Assembly (NCBI GenBank): GCA_017505465.1
Contig: JAFVPE010000001.1
Span: 1-40,303, forward strand
Reading direction: 5' to 3'
Length of the DNA: 40,303 nucleotides
Source of the DNA: Clostridia bacterium
Lineage (GTDB): Bacteria > Bacillota > Clostridia > Christensenellales > Borkfalkiaceae
A program made the position numbers and the translations under genes. Shown here piece after piece: positions 1-9,497 of the stretch. The notes beneath the pieces were generated by a model. It saw only the letters and a program-made list of their open reading frames with translations. It had not been told where the DNA came from and ran no database searches. Each line of letters starts with the position of its first letter. Position 1 is the first letter of the stretch.

Positions 1-1575
1 AGCAAGCTCGCTACGTCCATACCTTCGCCGAGCGTTTCCAATGCGGAAAGATCTGCAAAGTTAGAAATGATAGGTTTAAGCTTCGCAAACGTAGGTTCGA
101 CGTCCGCAATTGCGAGCTTCGCTTTCAAGCCCTTGTAGTTGAGATACAAGGTTTCGTCCGCATACTTCGCTACGAGATCGTCCAAGTTCACGTCTGCTAC
201 CAACGTGTGCAGATTGAAATCTACAAGCGCATTGATTTCACCGACGTTTACGTCAAGGCGAACACTGCCGTTTTCGTCGATGATATCGAGAATCGTTGCA
301 ATGCTCCTGTAATTTACTTGCTCTTCTTCGGGAATTGCCGTTACTGTCTTATCCGTAGGCGCAACGGTGATTGCCGTGTCTTTAACGTTGAGTTCAATGC
401 TTTGGATCGTGTAACCGTCGTTCACGATTGTAAGGTTGAGCGCAACCGATACCCCTTCTACCGTCGTGGAAATCGTCACTACGTCTTCCGCTTCGGTGAT
501 CGTGAGTTCGTTTAATGCCGTACCGAGCAAGCTCGTTACGTCCATACCTTCGCCGAGCGTTTCCAATGCGGAAAGATCTGCAAAGTTGGAAATGATAGGT
601 TTAAGTTTCGCAAACGTAGGTTCGACGTCCGCAATTGCGAGCTTCGCTTTCAATCCCTTGTAGTTGAGATACAAGGTTTCGTCCGCGTACTTCGCTACGA
701 GATCGTCCAAGTTCACGTCTGCTACTAACGTGTGCAGATTGAAATCTACAAGCGCATTGATTTCGCCGACGTTCACGTCAAGGCGAACACTGCCGTTTTC
801 GTCGATAATATCGAGAAGCGTTGCAATGCTCTTGTAATTTACTTGCTCTTCTTCGGTGATAGCCGCAAACGTCTTGTCCGTAGGAGCAAGACTTACCGTC
901 GTTTCTTTTACGGTAACGTCAACGCTCTTAATGGTATAGCCTTCTTCCGTAACCGCAAGATTGATGGCAGCCGCTACACCTTCGATCGAAGTGGAAATGG
1001 TAAGAACGTTGTCTTTTTCTTCAATATGTAATTCGTTAACCGCTTGCCCAACGATGCCGAGAACGTCCACCGTGCCACCAAGCGTTTCCAACGCGGAAAG
1101 ATCCACGAAGTTTTCAATAATAGGTTTGAGTTTCGCAAACATGGGATTGATATCCGCAAGCGCGAGCTTCGCCTTCAACCCATTATAGTTCAAATAGAGA
1201 TTTTCCTGTGCATATCTCGCCGTGAGATCCCCAAGCCCGATATCCGCCGAAAGACTCTTCACGTCGAAATTCACAAGCGCATTTATTTCGCCAAGCGCAA
1301 CTTCAAGATTGATGCGTCCGTCTTCATCAATCAAGTCGAACAACGGAGCAATATTGTGATAGTCTTGCCCAATCTCCGCCACGGAAATGCTGTCGTCAAT
1401 CGCCAACGTAACGGCTACGCCCGCAACGGAAACGTTCCCTTCCACAAAAGTGATCTTCGTGTCCGTTTGCTTGAACTTTAACTGCGCGTCGATATGCATT
1501 CCGCCCAAATCAATAGGCATGCTTACCGTTGCGTTTTCACCGTCTTTCGTGAGCGTGGCATTTTCAAGAATACCG
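1..1575. repeat. 525-bp in-frame tandem repeats (three copies in phase)
   Basis: Copies begin at 1, 526 and 1051. The landmark agcgtttcca occurs at 31, 556 and 1081, exactly 525 bp apart. The first 330 bp or so of copies 1 and 526 differ at only about a dozen positions, mostly silent third-codon changes, while the remaining part of each unit is more diverged. The copy at 1051 is clearly related but more diverged, and a fourth very diverged unit can be traced to about 1576-2000. Divergence therefore rises toward the N-terminus of the protein. Confidence 0.9.
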
Positions 1576-2972
1576 TTCAAATCCATCGAAGCGAAAGAAG
1601 AGCCTAAATCCCCTTCCACACCGAAAATAGGGAGCAAACGTCCAATCACCGCGCCCATTTCATCAATAGAGCCGTATGCCTTGAAATCATCCAAAGCAAG
1701 ATATACACGCTCCTTACCATATCCGATAAAGAGATCGGAAAGCGCAATATCGCCGTACGAAAGATTGTCTACGTCTACGCGAGCGGACGTCGCCGACAAA
1801 TCTTCCATATCAATCTTAATTTCCGCATTGCCTGCCAAGGAAAGCGGCAGGCTTTCATTCCCTTCCGCCAAAAGACGAACCTTTAAGGGTTTTCCGCCGG
1901 TAATATAATCGCCGAAGCCGCCCATGAGATAGTCAAGCGCAGTTTCTTCTTTTTCCGTAGGCTCGGTGATTTCCGCATCAAGATAGGAATGATAGAACTC
2001 CAAATCGGGAATTTCCACTTCTTTTTCATAATCGGTAAATACTTCGGTGAGCTTTTCGGTGCACGTAACGCCGCCAAGCATGTCTACGTCGTAGGTACAA
2101 TCCGTAACCGTTTCCGTTACACGCCAATTCTTATCCATGCGGATAATCAAGTTGACGTCGGTAAACAACGGCAAGGATTTTACGCCTGCCATGGAACGCA
2201 TTTCCAAGGCAATTTTAACCGTCGATTTACTCGGCTCTAATTTATATTTATAGGAATAGATGCCGTTATCTTCCCCGAGATATTCCGCAGAGAGAATCGT
2301 TTCATCCGTCAAGATATACGCCGTAATGGAGTTAGGTACTACGCCGTATGCCTGCAAAAAGGCTTCTTGGGTTACCTTGCTTGCTTCGTCCTTCCAAGTA
2401 ACGTTATTCACCGAGCTAACCTTCGCCGCTTTGTGAATAACGTAGTTGTCCCCCTTCACGAACGTTCTTACGCCAACGCCCTTAAACTTAGAAAAGGAAA
2501 CTGATTCCTTATAAACTTCGCCTTCATTTACAACACGATGCGATTTGATATATTGGTTAACGTTTGCGAAACCGACTTTGGTCGCCGTAACGCCTTCTCC
2601 ACGTCCCACGAAGCTGTCCGTTTCATTCATAACACCAAATGCATAATAAGCATTTTTATTGGGATCGTAATTGAAAGGCGTCGAACCGTCTTTCGGGGCG
2701 GCAAGTGCCGTGCTGTGCGTCTTATTGATCGATTCAAAATCCGGTCTAGAATTAAATCCCTTCTTGCCTGAATTCCCTTTCCATATACAAAAGCCCGTAA
2801 CGGCTAACGCAATCGTCAATAACGTTACGATTGCGATAATGATATTCCTTTTCGTGAATATCTTTTCCTTTGTAAACATTTCCTTGAGTTTTAACATTGG
2901 TTTTTTTTCGTGCAGTATGCACACTTCTCCTGTTTTTTTTGTTTTGTGCTTCTCTTTTTTTGGGCTACCCAT
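1..2972 (-). CDS. Membrane-anchored tandem-repeat surface protein (C-terminal part outside window)
   Basis: An open frame runs on the minus strand from an ATG at 2972 to the left edge with no stop, about 990 codons. The first 50 or so residues are Lys-rich, followed by one hydrophobic segment (about residues 45-66, containing IIIAIVTLLTIALAV), so it is probably a type II membrane-anchored protein with its bulk outside. The rest is beta-rich with alternating polar and hydrophobic residues and few Cys. From roughly codon 450 it consists of 175-residue units (525 bp) with landmarks DLIDEDGRINLEVALGEINA, LYLNYKGLKAKLA and FAKLKPII. I do not recognise the family; LolA/LppX-like beta folds look similar but this is only an impression. 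Start choice is uncertain: ATG 2972 has a weak ribosome site, and an internal ATG near 2898 is possible. A promoter lies at 3013-3041. Confidence 0.8.
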   Translation of the reverse strand, partial: MGSPKKEKHKTKKTGEVCILHEKKPMLKLKEMFTKEKIFTKRNIIIAIVTLLTIALAVTGFCIWKGNSGKKGFNSRPDFESINKTHSTALAAPKDGSTPFNYDPNKNAYYAFGVMNETDSFVGRGEGVTATKVGFANVNQYIKSHRVVNEGEVYKESVSFSKFKGVGVRTFVKGDNYVIHKAAKVSSVNNVTWKDEASKVTQEAFLQAYGVVPNSITAYILTDETILSAEYLGEDNGIYSYKYKLEPSKSTVKIALEMRSMAGVKSLPLFTDVNLIIRMDKNWRVTETVTDCTYDVDMLGGVTCTEKLTEVFTDYEKEVEIPDLEFYHSYLDAEITEPTEKEETALDYLMGGFGDYITGGKPLKVRLLAEGNESLPLSLAGNAEIKIDMEDLSATSARVDVDNLSYGDIALSDLFIGYGKERVYLALDDFKAYGSIDEMGAVIGRLLPIFGVEGDLGSSFASMDLNGILENATLTKDGENATVSMPIDLGGMHIDAQLKFKQTDTKITFVEGNVSVAGVAVTLAIDDSISVAEIGQDYHNIAPLFDLIDEDGRINLEVALGEINALVNFDVKSLSADIGLGDLTARYAQENLYLNYNGLKAKLALADINPMFAKLKPIIENFVDLSALETLGGTVDVLGIVGQAVNELHIEEKDNVLTISTSIEGVAAAINLAVTEEGYTIKSVDVTVKETTVSLAPTDKTFAAITEEEQVNYKSIATLLDIIDENGSVRLDVNVGEINALVDFNLHTLVADVNLDDLVAKYADETLYLNYKGLKAKLAIADVEPTFAKLKPIISNFADLSALETLGEGMDVTSLLGTALNELTITEAEDVVTISTTVEGVSVALNLTIVNDGYTIQSIELNVKDTAITVAPTDKTVTAIPEEEQVNYRSIATILDIIDENGSVRLDVNVGEINALVDFNLHTLVADVNLDDLVAKYADETLYLNYKGLKAKLAIADVEPTFAKLKPIISNFADLSALETLGEGMDVASL

Positions 2973-3012
2973 AACTGCCCATTATACCTTATAATAATAT
3001 TATATCTACTAT

Positions 3013-3041
3013 ATTATAATAAAATTCAAAAAAGAAATCAA
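3013..3041 (-). promoter_or_regulatory. Promoter of the repeat-protein gene
   Basis: On the minus strand TTGATT (3036-3041) is separated by 17 bp from TATAAT (3013-3018). This predicts a leader of about 34 nt before ATG 2972. Confidence 0.55.
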
Positions 3042-3124
3042 GCATTTTGCGAGTTTTATCATAAAAAAGTATGACATTATCACAAGAAAATATGACTTTT
3101 TGCCTAAAAAAACCTTTTTTAGAC

Positions 3125-3157
3125 AAAAAACAACCCCGACTGCAAAGTCGGGGTTCG
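3125..3157 (-). terminator. Intrinsic terminator of the foldase lipoprotein gene
   Basis: On the minus strand a perfect 10-bp stem AACCCCGACT/AGTCGGGGTT with a TTGC loop (3132-3155) is followed by G and a T run. It lies just past the stop codon at 3175. Confidence 0.92.
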
Positions 3158-3174
3158 TTTTCTTTTGATTGTTT

Positions 3175-5325
3175 TTAGTTATCCATTTCAAGAAGATCTT
3201 TATATCTGTCTTTATAACGGGTAACACTCTTGCTGTTGTTATAGTCGTTCAATACGCTGTTTTGAACTTCCGTCGTGTAGTTGCTAGCAACCGCTTCTTT
3301 CAAGCTTTCAAAATACAAGTTCGAGAACGTACCTTCCACGTTAACTTCATCTTTATTAAAGCCTTCTACTTTTTCGCCATTTTCGTTGTAGCTATAATAT
3401 GCCGCGCCGTCCTGCGTATATGCAAACGTCGTCAAAATGATGTGCCAACCGTAATCGGTAGGAGCTACGTAATACGTACCTACGCCACCCTTAACGGCTT
3501 CTTGCGCCGCATATTCGAATTCCTTCATGAAATTCGTGGAATAAGGGGAAATTGCATAACCCATGTACGAGTTCAAGCAGCCGGGGTCGGTACTATACGC
3601 AAACATAAATTCGTTTGCAACCGCCAACATATTATAGAGTGCGCTTTCCTCATTATAATAATCGGAAGGAGCAACGGGCTTTTCAAAGTTTACGTTACCT
3701 TTATAGTAAACGAACTTGTCGTATTGCACTTCGCCGTCTTCGTCAACGTAATCGGTATCTACGCTGCCTTCACCGTAAGCCGCAACCTTTGCACCTGCAA
3801 CGGAAGAAACACCTTTAATTTTGCCAAGTTCCGTTTCAAGCATACCGATAACGTCGTCTACGGAAACGGGCGTTGCAGTCGTCTTGTATTCGTCTCCGTC
3901 GTCCACTACCGTACCGTTGAAAGGAAGTACTGCATTGTAATGCGTGAGCGCTTTGTATTGTTTGTTGTTAACGTCTGCGTGATCTTGGAAGAAGTAGTAT
4001 GCGCCATCTTTTTCCGTGGAATAGTTTACGTGATCATCCTTGGAAATCCAACTACCGCGTTGGTCTTTACCGCGAACCTGCGTCAAGATTTGTTTACGAA
4101 CATTGTAAAGCTCGTCCGTCGTAAGACCTTTGTTCTTTTCGTTCGTGTAAGCTTCCGTTTGGCTCGTAGAGAAAGGAAGCAAAATGTTGTACACGTAACC
4201 GAAGCCATTTAAACCATACACGATGGGAGCGTCCACCGTTGCGCCATCAAGCGCCGTTGCAAATGCGTCGGTGTTGCCCAAATAAGCTTCTTCTTGCTGT
4301 TGGTACAATTCCATGTATTTATTTGCCGCATCGTCTGCGGTGAGTTCGTTCGTAACTTCTTCTTCGAGATCTTCAAAATACTTCGAAATAAGCGCTTTGC
4401 CAAGCGAGGACGAAAGTTCAACGTAATAGTAGTCGAGCTTGGTAACGTCTCTCGTATCTTCTACGTCCTCACCTTTACCGATAAGGTTATAGGATTGAAG
4501 ATTTGCAAGGAAGAGATTGTACGCTTTACGACGGCTTGCTGCCGTGGAGCCGTGAACAGGTTCGTAGTCTTTACCGCACGAATCAATCGTGTTATATCCG
4601 GTATATACACCGTAATCGTTCGTGTAGTATTCTTCATCTGCCGTACCTGCACCCGTAGGCAACGTGCGGCTTTCGCCGTGTTCGTGCTCTTCTTCCGTTT
4701 CAGAAATATAGGAAGCTTCCATAGAATCCAACGAGCTGTTGAGCGACTTCTTCAAAGCATATACCGTACGATCGTAATCTTCCGTAACGTCCGCCCTACC
4801 GCCGTCGGTAAGGAAATACTTGAAGGTAAGCACGTCTTTATGCGCCTTCAAAAGCTCGTATTCATCCGTACCCTTTGCCGCTTCAAGCTGTGCGTTTACG
4901 TATGCTTTGCAAGCTTCCGCATCGTACATACCGTTCGTTTCGCCCTTCTTCAAATAATATGCAACTGCATATTGCGTCATAATCTCGCTATTGATAAGGC
5001 TATCAAGCATCAAATTGAATGCGTCCTTATACGAATAGCCGTAGCTTTCTACGTATTGATAACCAACGCTCATAAAGTACGAAATAAGTTCGCGCTTAGA
5101 AATGTTCGAAGATACGTTTGCAAGAATATCTTTTACATCCCCTGCAACCGATGCGTAAGGGTTACCTTCTTTCTCGAGAGTTTTGGTGATGTCAACCTTC
5201 GCAACGGTACGGTCCAAATCCTTTTCGTTGTCGGTAACAACGAAATCGCAACCCGTTGCGCCAAGCGTCAACGCAAAACCCATTAACAATGCAACTGTCT
5301 TTTTCAAGGTGTTCTTTTTGTTCAT
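3175..5325 (-). CDS. PrsA/SurA-like peptidyl-prolyl isomerase (foldase) lipoprotein
   Basis: 716 residues. The start at 5325 is chosen because GGAG lies 8 nt upstream and it opens a lipoprotein signal peptide: MNKKNTLKKT, a hydrophobic core, then GATGC with the lipidated Cys at residue 26. An upstream TTG in frame has no such support. After the signal comes a SurA-N-like helical region (ISKRELISYF, DSLINSEIM). The C-terminal part ends like a parvulin domain: STDPGCLNSYMGYAI, FEYAAQEAVKGGVG and DYGWHIILTT, the last matching the conserved GYHII motif. PrsA-type foldases sit on the outer face of the membrane and help secreted proteins fold. It is longer than usual PrsA (about 300 residues) and the first half of the rotamase domain is hard to see, so catalytic activity is uncertain. 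A PpiC/SurA-like gene next to mfd is common in Clostridia. Confidence 0.75.
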   Translation of the reverse strand: MNKKNTLKKTVALLMGFALTLGATGCDFVVTDNEKDLDRTVAKVDITKTLEKEGNPYASVAGDVKDILANVSSNISKRELISYFMSVGYQYVESYGYSYKDAFNLMLDSLINSEIMTQYAVAYYLKKGETNGMYDAEACKAYVNAQLEAAKGTDEYELLKAHKDVLTFKYFLTDGGRADVTEDYDRTVYALKKSLNSSLDSMEASYISETEEEHEHGESRTLPTGAGTADEEYYTNDYGVYTGYNTIDSCGKDYEPVHGSTAASRRKAYNLFLANLQSYNLIGKGEDVEDTRDVTKLDYYYVELSSSLGKALISKYFEDLEEEVTNELTADDAANKYMELYQQQEEAYLGNTDAFATALDGATVDAPIVYGLNGFGYVYNILLPFSTSQTEAYTNEKNKGLTTDELYNVRKQILTQVRGKDQRGSWISKDDHVNYSTEKDGAYYFFQDHADVNNKQYKALTHYNAVLPFNGTVVDDGDEYKTTATPVSVDDVIGMLETELGKIKGVSSVAGAKVAAYGEGSVDTDYVDEDGEVQYDKFVYYKGNVNFEKPVAPSDYYNEESALYNMLAVANEFMFAYSTDPGCLNSYMGYAISPYSTNFMKEFEYAAQEAVKGGVGTYYVAPTDYGWHIILTTFAYTQDGAAYYSYNENGEKVEGFNKDEVNVEGTFSNLYFESLKEAVASNYTTEVQNSVLNDYNNSKSVTRYKDRYKDLLEMDN

Positions 5326-5370
5326 AAAATCGCTCCGATTTTTTATCCTGCTTTTAGAAATATGGTATTC

Positions 5371-5396
5371 CGAAAAAGGGCATTCTCCCCCTTTTC
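5371..5396 (-). promoter_or_regulatory. Leader hairpin upstream of the foldase gene
   Basis: An inverted repeat CGAAAAAGGG / CCCCTTTTCG lies between the foldase promoter and its start codon. On the minus strand the 3' arm ends in a short T run (CCCTTTTTCGG), so it could act as the mfd terminator or an attenuator, or simply protect the mRNA 5' end. Confidence 0.4.
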
Positions 5397-5414
5397 GATA
5401 TATCACCAAGCTTT

Positions 5415-5443
5415 ATTATAACCTATTTTTTTATAAAATGCAA
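5415..5443 (-). promoter_or_regulatory. Promoter of the foldase lipoprotein gene
   Basis: On the minus strand TTGCAT (5438-5443), 17 bp, TATAAT (5415-5420). It lies just beyond the mfd stop codon (5454), so the foldase gene can be expressed independently of mfd. Confidence 0.65.
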
Positions 5444-5453
5444 ACATTTCTCG

Positions 5454-8400
5454 CTATAATCTTGCAAAAGTTAAGGCAAATTTCAAAAATTTTGTCATTT
5501 CTGCCATCAAAACGGTATTATCTTTGTGTCCAAAGAATTCGATAACGGGCGCTTCGGACATATTCAATCGCACGTTCTTAGCATATTTATCGAGCGCGGC
5601 GAGAATACGTTTGTCCCCTATGGCTTCCAATGAAGGGAATTCCAATGCACCCACCCCTTTCACAAGCGAGATTTTCCGCACGTTGAACTTTGCCGCATAA
5701 CTCTTCAATACGCCTATAACAAGTAGATTTTCTACCGTGCGCGGCAAATTACCGTAGGTGTCACGCAAGGACGCGTACACGCGTTTATAGTCTTCCGCCG
5801 TTGCGATTTCCGCTATTTGTTTATAGGAATCCAAACGTCCTGCGGACGATTCGATATAGCCTTCGGGGATATAGGCGTTTACACGCACGTCGAGTTCCGC
5901 CACCGTTTGGCTTTCCCCCGTAAGCTCTTCCTTCAAAAGCTTGGAGTACAGTTCATACCCGACTTTATCCATATGCCCGTGTTGCTCTGCCCCGAGCACG
6001 TTCCCCGCACCGCGGATTTCCAAATCTCGCATAGCAAGCTTATACCCCGAACCAAGCTCGGTAAATTCCATAATTGCCTTCAATCGTTCGGACGCATTGT
6101 TCGTCATCACACGCTCCGCCTTATAAGTAAAATAGGCGTGCGCAAGCCGTGAGCCGCGTCCCACTCTGCCTTTAAGCTGATAAAGCTGCGAAATGCCCAA
6201 ACGGTCACTATCAATAACGATAATGGTGTTTGCATTCGGCAAATCGATACCGTTTTCAATAATCGTGGTTGTAATAAGCACGTTCGATTTACCGCTATAA
6301 AAATTCAATACGGCGTTTTCAAGTACGTTCTTATCCATTCTGCCGTGTGCAACGGAAATTTCCGCTTCGGGCAAAATTTGCCGTATGCGTGCCGCAAAGG
6401 TAAAAATGCTCTCTACTTTATTGTACAAAATAAAGACTTGGCCGCCACGGGAAATCTCTCGAATAGCCGCGTCGCGAATGAGAGTTTCCGTTTCTTCTAC
6501 TACGTAGGTTTGTACGGGTAAACGCTCGGACGGCGGCGTTTGAATGGTAGATATATCACGAATTCCCGAAAGGGACATATGCAACGTTCTAGGAATGGGC
6601 GTAGCTGTCATTGTCAAACAGTCGATATCCTTACGAAGATGCTTGATTTTTTCCTTATGTTCTACCCCGAAACGCTGTTCTTCGTCCAAGACGAGCAAGC
6701 CGAGATTTTTGAATTTAATATCCCCCGACAACAGTCGGTGCGTACCGATAACAAGATCCACGGTGCCGTTCTCAAGCCCTTCTAAAACTTTTGCCTGTTC
6801 CTTGGGCGTACTGAAACGGTTTAAGCAGGCAACGTTGACGCCAAACTGCGAAAAACGTGCCGTTGCCGTGTTGAAATGTTGCGAACAAAGTACGGTGCTC
6901 GGACACATTAACGCGGCTTGCTTACCCGCCAACACACAAAGGTAAACGGCGCGAAACGCCACTTCCGTTTTTCCAAACCCAACGTCGCCGCAAAGCAGCC
7001 TATCCATCACCTTCGGCGAACACATATCCTCCTTGATTTCTTGCACCGAGCTTGCTTGATCGGGCGTGAGCTCGTGGTGGAAGGCGTCTTCGAACTCTTC
7101 CATAAAAATCTCGTTTGCGGGGAAGGCGTAACCACGGTTTTCCGCACGCTCTGCGTACAGCTTTTTCAAGTCGAAGGCAAGGCGTTTCAAGGAAGCCTTT
7201 ACTCTCGCTTTTACACGCTCGAAATCCGCACCGCCGATTTTACTCAACGTGGGATTGCTATCCCCGACGTACTTGGAAAGTACGTCCATATTTTCCGCAG
7301 GAACGTAAAGCATATCCCCGTCCTTATAGGCGATTGCAAGATACTCCTTCGTCCCGTCTAGCGTTTCAATTTTTTGCATACCCACGGCTTTACCGATACC
7401 GTGCGTTTCATGTACGACGAAATCTCCCACTTCGGGGGCGGTGAACATATCCCCACGTTTGCGGCGAAGCCGCTTGGTGGCTTGCACCTTGGTGTACAAA
7501 TCCCCCGTCCCGACGATGGCAACCTTGCATTCGTGCAAGACCATACCCTTATCCAACGTTTCGTCTAAAATGCAAATCCCCTTAAATTCGGGCAACGTAT
7601 CGGGTAATTTTACCGTGGAAAGGTACTCTTCGCCGAGAATTTCCCCCATTTTGCCTGCGCGAGCGCTGTCGCCACAGTACAAGAGCACACGATATCCACC
7701 CTTCAACCAATTGCTAACGTCGACAATCAAATTTTGCATGCCGTTTAAGTATCTCGTCATCGGCGTGCAAGAGAAATTGTACGTGCGCAAGGGTTGAAAG
7801 AAAAATGGATTGCCCATAAACGTTTGCATGGCAATTCGACGAGTCTTTCCTATATCCGCAAGGAATTTATTCTTATCTACGTACTGCAAAGCCGTAAAAG
7901 TAAAGGCTTCGCCGCCGTCGAACAATCTATGGAAACGTTCTTCGTGTTCCGCATAAAGAGCGTTAAATTTATCCCAAAGCGTCTTTCCTTCATCGAAAAT
8001 AACTACGGTATCCTTGGGTAAAATGGAGAAAAAGTCCGTTGAATTTTCAAGCAACGGCAAAAGGAAAGCACTGTCGGGATTTTCCATAGACAGCAACTCA
8101 TCCGCAATTTCTCTGCCGCGTGCGTAGGCTTCCGACGTGCGGAATTTTTTCACCCCGTTTTCCAAGGCTTCACGAATACGGGGCATATCCCCCTGCGAAA
8201 GAATGACGTCGGTTGCGGAAAGTATGCTAATTTCCTTGATGCCCGTTAAACGCTCGCCCGTCATCAAATCGTACGGTTTAATCTTCTCTACCGTATCCCC
8301 GAAAAAGTCGATGCGGACGGGATTTTCCGCATTGATAGGATAGATGTCGAGAATGTCGCCGCGCAACGCAAAAACACCCTTCGTTTCCACTTCAAAAGCA

Positions 8401-8861
8401 CGGACGTAGCCCATATTCGTCAATACGGTAGGAACGGAAAGAAAATCGACATCTTCCCCTTCCTTCAACGTGATAGACGGAAGCTTTTTAGGGAAAAGCT
8501 GTAAGAGTGCGTCGATTTCCGCCGTAACGACGTCCGCCCCATTTTGCAAGGCGTGAATGCCGTTCAAGCGTTTAAAAAGAGAGTCCTTCGAAAGAGCTTT
8601 TCGATAGAGCAAAACCTCGTCTTTTGCTTCAATGGTTTGTACCCTTTTACCCGAAAGAGAAGCTATGTTTTCCGCCGCCTTTCGTGCGGATACGACGTCC
8701 GCCGTCACGTATACGACGGGGTACGGCGTGAGCCCTGCAAGCAGGTATTTCAAGGAGTCGGAAACGCCGAAAACCGCCGTGGGTGTCCCACGGCGGATAT
8801 CTTCCGCATATAAGGCGTATTCTTCGCCTATTTGTTCAAGCGTAAAGAAATTGCGTTTCAT
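5454..8861 (-). CDS. mfd: Transcription-repair coupling factor Mfd
   Basis: 1135 residues, the usual length for Mfd (about 1150). Mfd recognises RNA polymerase stalled at DNA lesions, removes it by ATP-driven translocation, and recruits UvrA. Order: UvrB-homology N-terminal region (residues about 1-340), RNA-polymerase-interacting CarD-like domain (about 478-545, containing VGDFVVHETHGIGKAVG), RecG-like helicase with Walker A GDVGFGKT (625-632), DEEQ motif II (726-729), TATPIPRTL (752-760), a second helicase lobe with QLKGRVGRG, and a C-terminal TRCF domain. The start has AGGA upstream. It follows pth by 15 bp, so the two are co-transcribed, as in Bacillus (spoVC-mfd region). Confidence 0.98.
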   Translation of the reverse strand: MKRNFFTLEQIGEEYALYAEDIRRGTPTAVFGVSDSLKYLLAGLTPYPVVYVTADVVSARKAAENIASLSGKRVQTIEAKDEVLLYRKALSKDSLFKRLNGIHALQNGADVVTAEIDALLQLFPKKLPSITLKEGEDVDFLSVPTVLTNMGYVRAFEVETKGVFALRGDILDIYPINAENPVRIDFFGDTVEKIKPYDLMTGERLTGIKEISILSATDVILSQGDMPRIREALENGVKKFRTSEAYARGREIADELLSMENPDSAFLLPLLENSTDFFSILPKDTVVIFDEGKTLWDKFNALYAEHEERFHRLFDGGEAFTFTALQYVDKNKFLADIGKTRRIAMQTFMGNPFFFQPLRTYNFSCTPMTRYLNGMQNLIVDVSNWLKGGYRVLLYCGDSARAGKMGEILGEEYLSTVKLPDTLPEFKGICILDETLDKGMVLHECKVAIVGTGDLYTKVQATKRLRRKRGDMFTAPEVGDFVVHETHGIGKAVGMQKIETLDGTKEYLAIAYKDGDMLYVPAENMDVLSKYVGDSNPTLSKIGGADFERVKARVKASLKRLAFDLKKLYAERAENRGYAFPANEIFMEEFEDAFHHELTPDQASSVQEIKEDMCSPKVMDRLLCGDVGFGKTEVAFRAVYLCVLAGKQAALMCPSTVLCSQHFNTATARFSQFGVNVACLNRFSTPKEQAKVLEGLENGTVDLVIGTHRLLSGDIKFKNLGLLVLDEEQRFGVEHKEKIKHLRKDIDCLTMTATPIPRTLHMSLSGIRDISTIQTPPSERLPVQTYVVEETETLIRDAAIREISRGGQVFILYNKVESIFTFAARIRQILPEAEISVAHGRMDKNVLENAVLNFYSGKSNVLITTTIIENGIDLPNANTIIVIDSDRLGISQLYQLKGRVGRGSRLAHAYFTYKAERVMTNNASERLKAIMEFTELGSGYKLAMRDLEIRGAGNVLGAEQHGHMDKVGYELYSKLLKEELTGESQTVAELDVRVNAYIPEGYIESSAGRLDSYKQIAEIATAEDYKRVYASLRDTYGNLPRTVENLLVIGVLKSYAAKFNVRKISLVKGVGALEFPSLEAIGDKRILAALDKYAKNVRLNMSEAPVIEFFGHKDNTVLMAEMTKFLKFALTFARL

Positions 8862-8876
8862 TCTATTTCCTAATAA

Positions 8877-9437
8877 TTAGTTGAATTTACACATTACCTT
8901 TTCTATATCCAAGCCACGCGCGAATTCCGCCGCCGCCTCGCCCGCCTTTTGGCAAGCTTCCGCAAACAACGGATAATCGTCCTTGCGCACTTCGGAAAGC
9001 ACGTAATTGATAATGGGAATATTTACTTCTTCGTCGCGAATACCGATACGGATACGGGGAAATTCCTTCAAGCCCGTTTCGCCGATAATGCTACGCATAC
9101 CGTTATGCGTGCCTGCGCTGCCGTTTGCACGAATGCGCACCTTGCCCTTGGGCAAGTCGTAATCGTCGTAAATAACGAGTAGATTGCTCGGCTCGATTTT
9201 GTATTTCGCAATAAGCTGTTTTACCGCTCTGCCCGAATTGTTCATATACGTCAAAGGACGGGCAAGAATCACCTTCTCGCCGTTTACGTGCGCTTCCGCA
9301 ACGGAGCATTCGCACTCCTTCTTCTTAAACTTTGCGCCGAGCGCTTCCGCCGCGTCCCCCACGGCGATAAAGCCCATATTGTGAAAGGTCTTTTCATATT
9401 TTTTCTCGGGATTGCCGAGACCTACGATAAGATACAT
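8877..9437 (-). CDS. pth: Peptidyl-tRNA hydrolase
   Basis: 186 residues, normal length. It frees tRNA from peptidyl-tRNAs that dropped off the ribosome; it is cytoplasmic and generally essential. The N-terminus MYLIVGLGNPEKKYEKTFHN carries the family signature with the catalytic His19. VIYDDYDLPKGKVRIR contains the conserved Asp region and GSAGTHNGMRSI the tRNA-binding loop. The ATG at 9437 has GAGG 7 nt upstream. It is located between prs and mfd, the conserved Firmicutes arrangement. A terminator of prs lies immediately upstream (9447-9478), so pth-mfd expression depends on read-through or on a weak promoter I did not identify. Confidence 0.97.
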   Translation of the reverse strand: MYLIVGLGNPEKKYEKTFHNMGFIAVGDAAEALGAKFKKKECECSVAEAHVNGEKVILARPLTYMNNSGRAVKQLIAKYKIEPSNLLVIYDDYDLPKGKVRIRANGSAGTHNGMRSIIGETGLKEFPRIRIGIRDEEVNIPIINYVLSEVRKDDYPLFAEACQKAGEAAAEFARGLDIEKVMCKFN

Positions 9438-9446
9438 ATACTTCCC

Positions 9447-9478
9447 TCAAAAACAGCCGCCGCGAAATTGCGACGGCT
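9447..9478 (-). terminator. Terminator after prs
   Basis: On the minus strand AGCCGTCGC / GCGGCGGCT (9470-9478 and 9455-9463, one G-T pair) with loop AATTTC, followed by GTTTTTG. It sits between the prs stop codon (9498) and the pth start. Confidence 0.8.
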
Positions 9479-9497
9479 CTTTTCATTTGTTAATTTA

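Noticed and set aside
207..1481. Several plus-strand frames that look like repeated proteins
   Set aside because: They mirror the 525-bp repeats of the minus-strand surface protein, so their similarity to each other is inherited from that gene.
3169..4212. Plus-strand 347-codon frame opposite the foldase gene
   Set aside because: Shadow of the minus-strand gene: rich in Phe, Val and Arg with no domain logic, no ribosome site, and the minus frame has a signal peptide and terminator.
4294..5286. Plus-strand 330-codon frame opposite the foldase gene
   Set aside because: Same reasoning; codon bias of the minus-strand gene keeps the opposite frame open.
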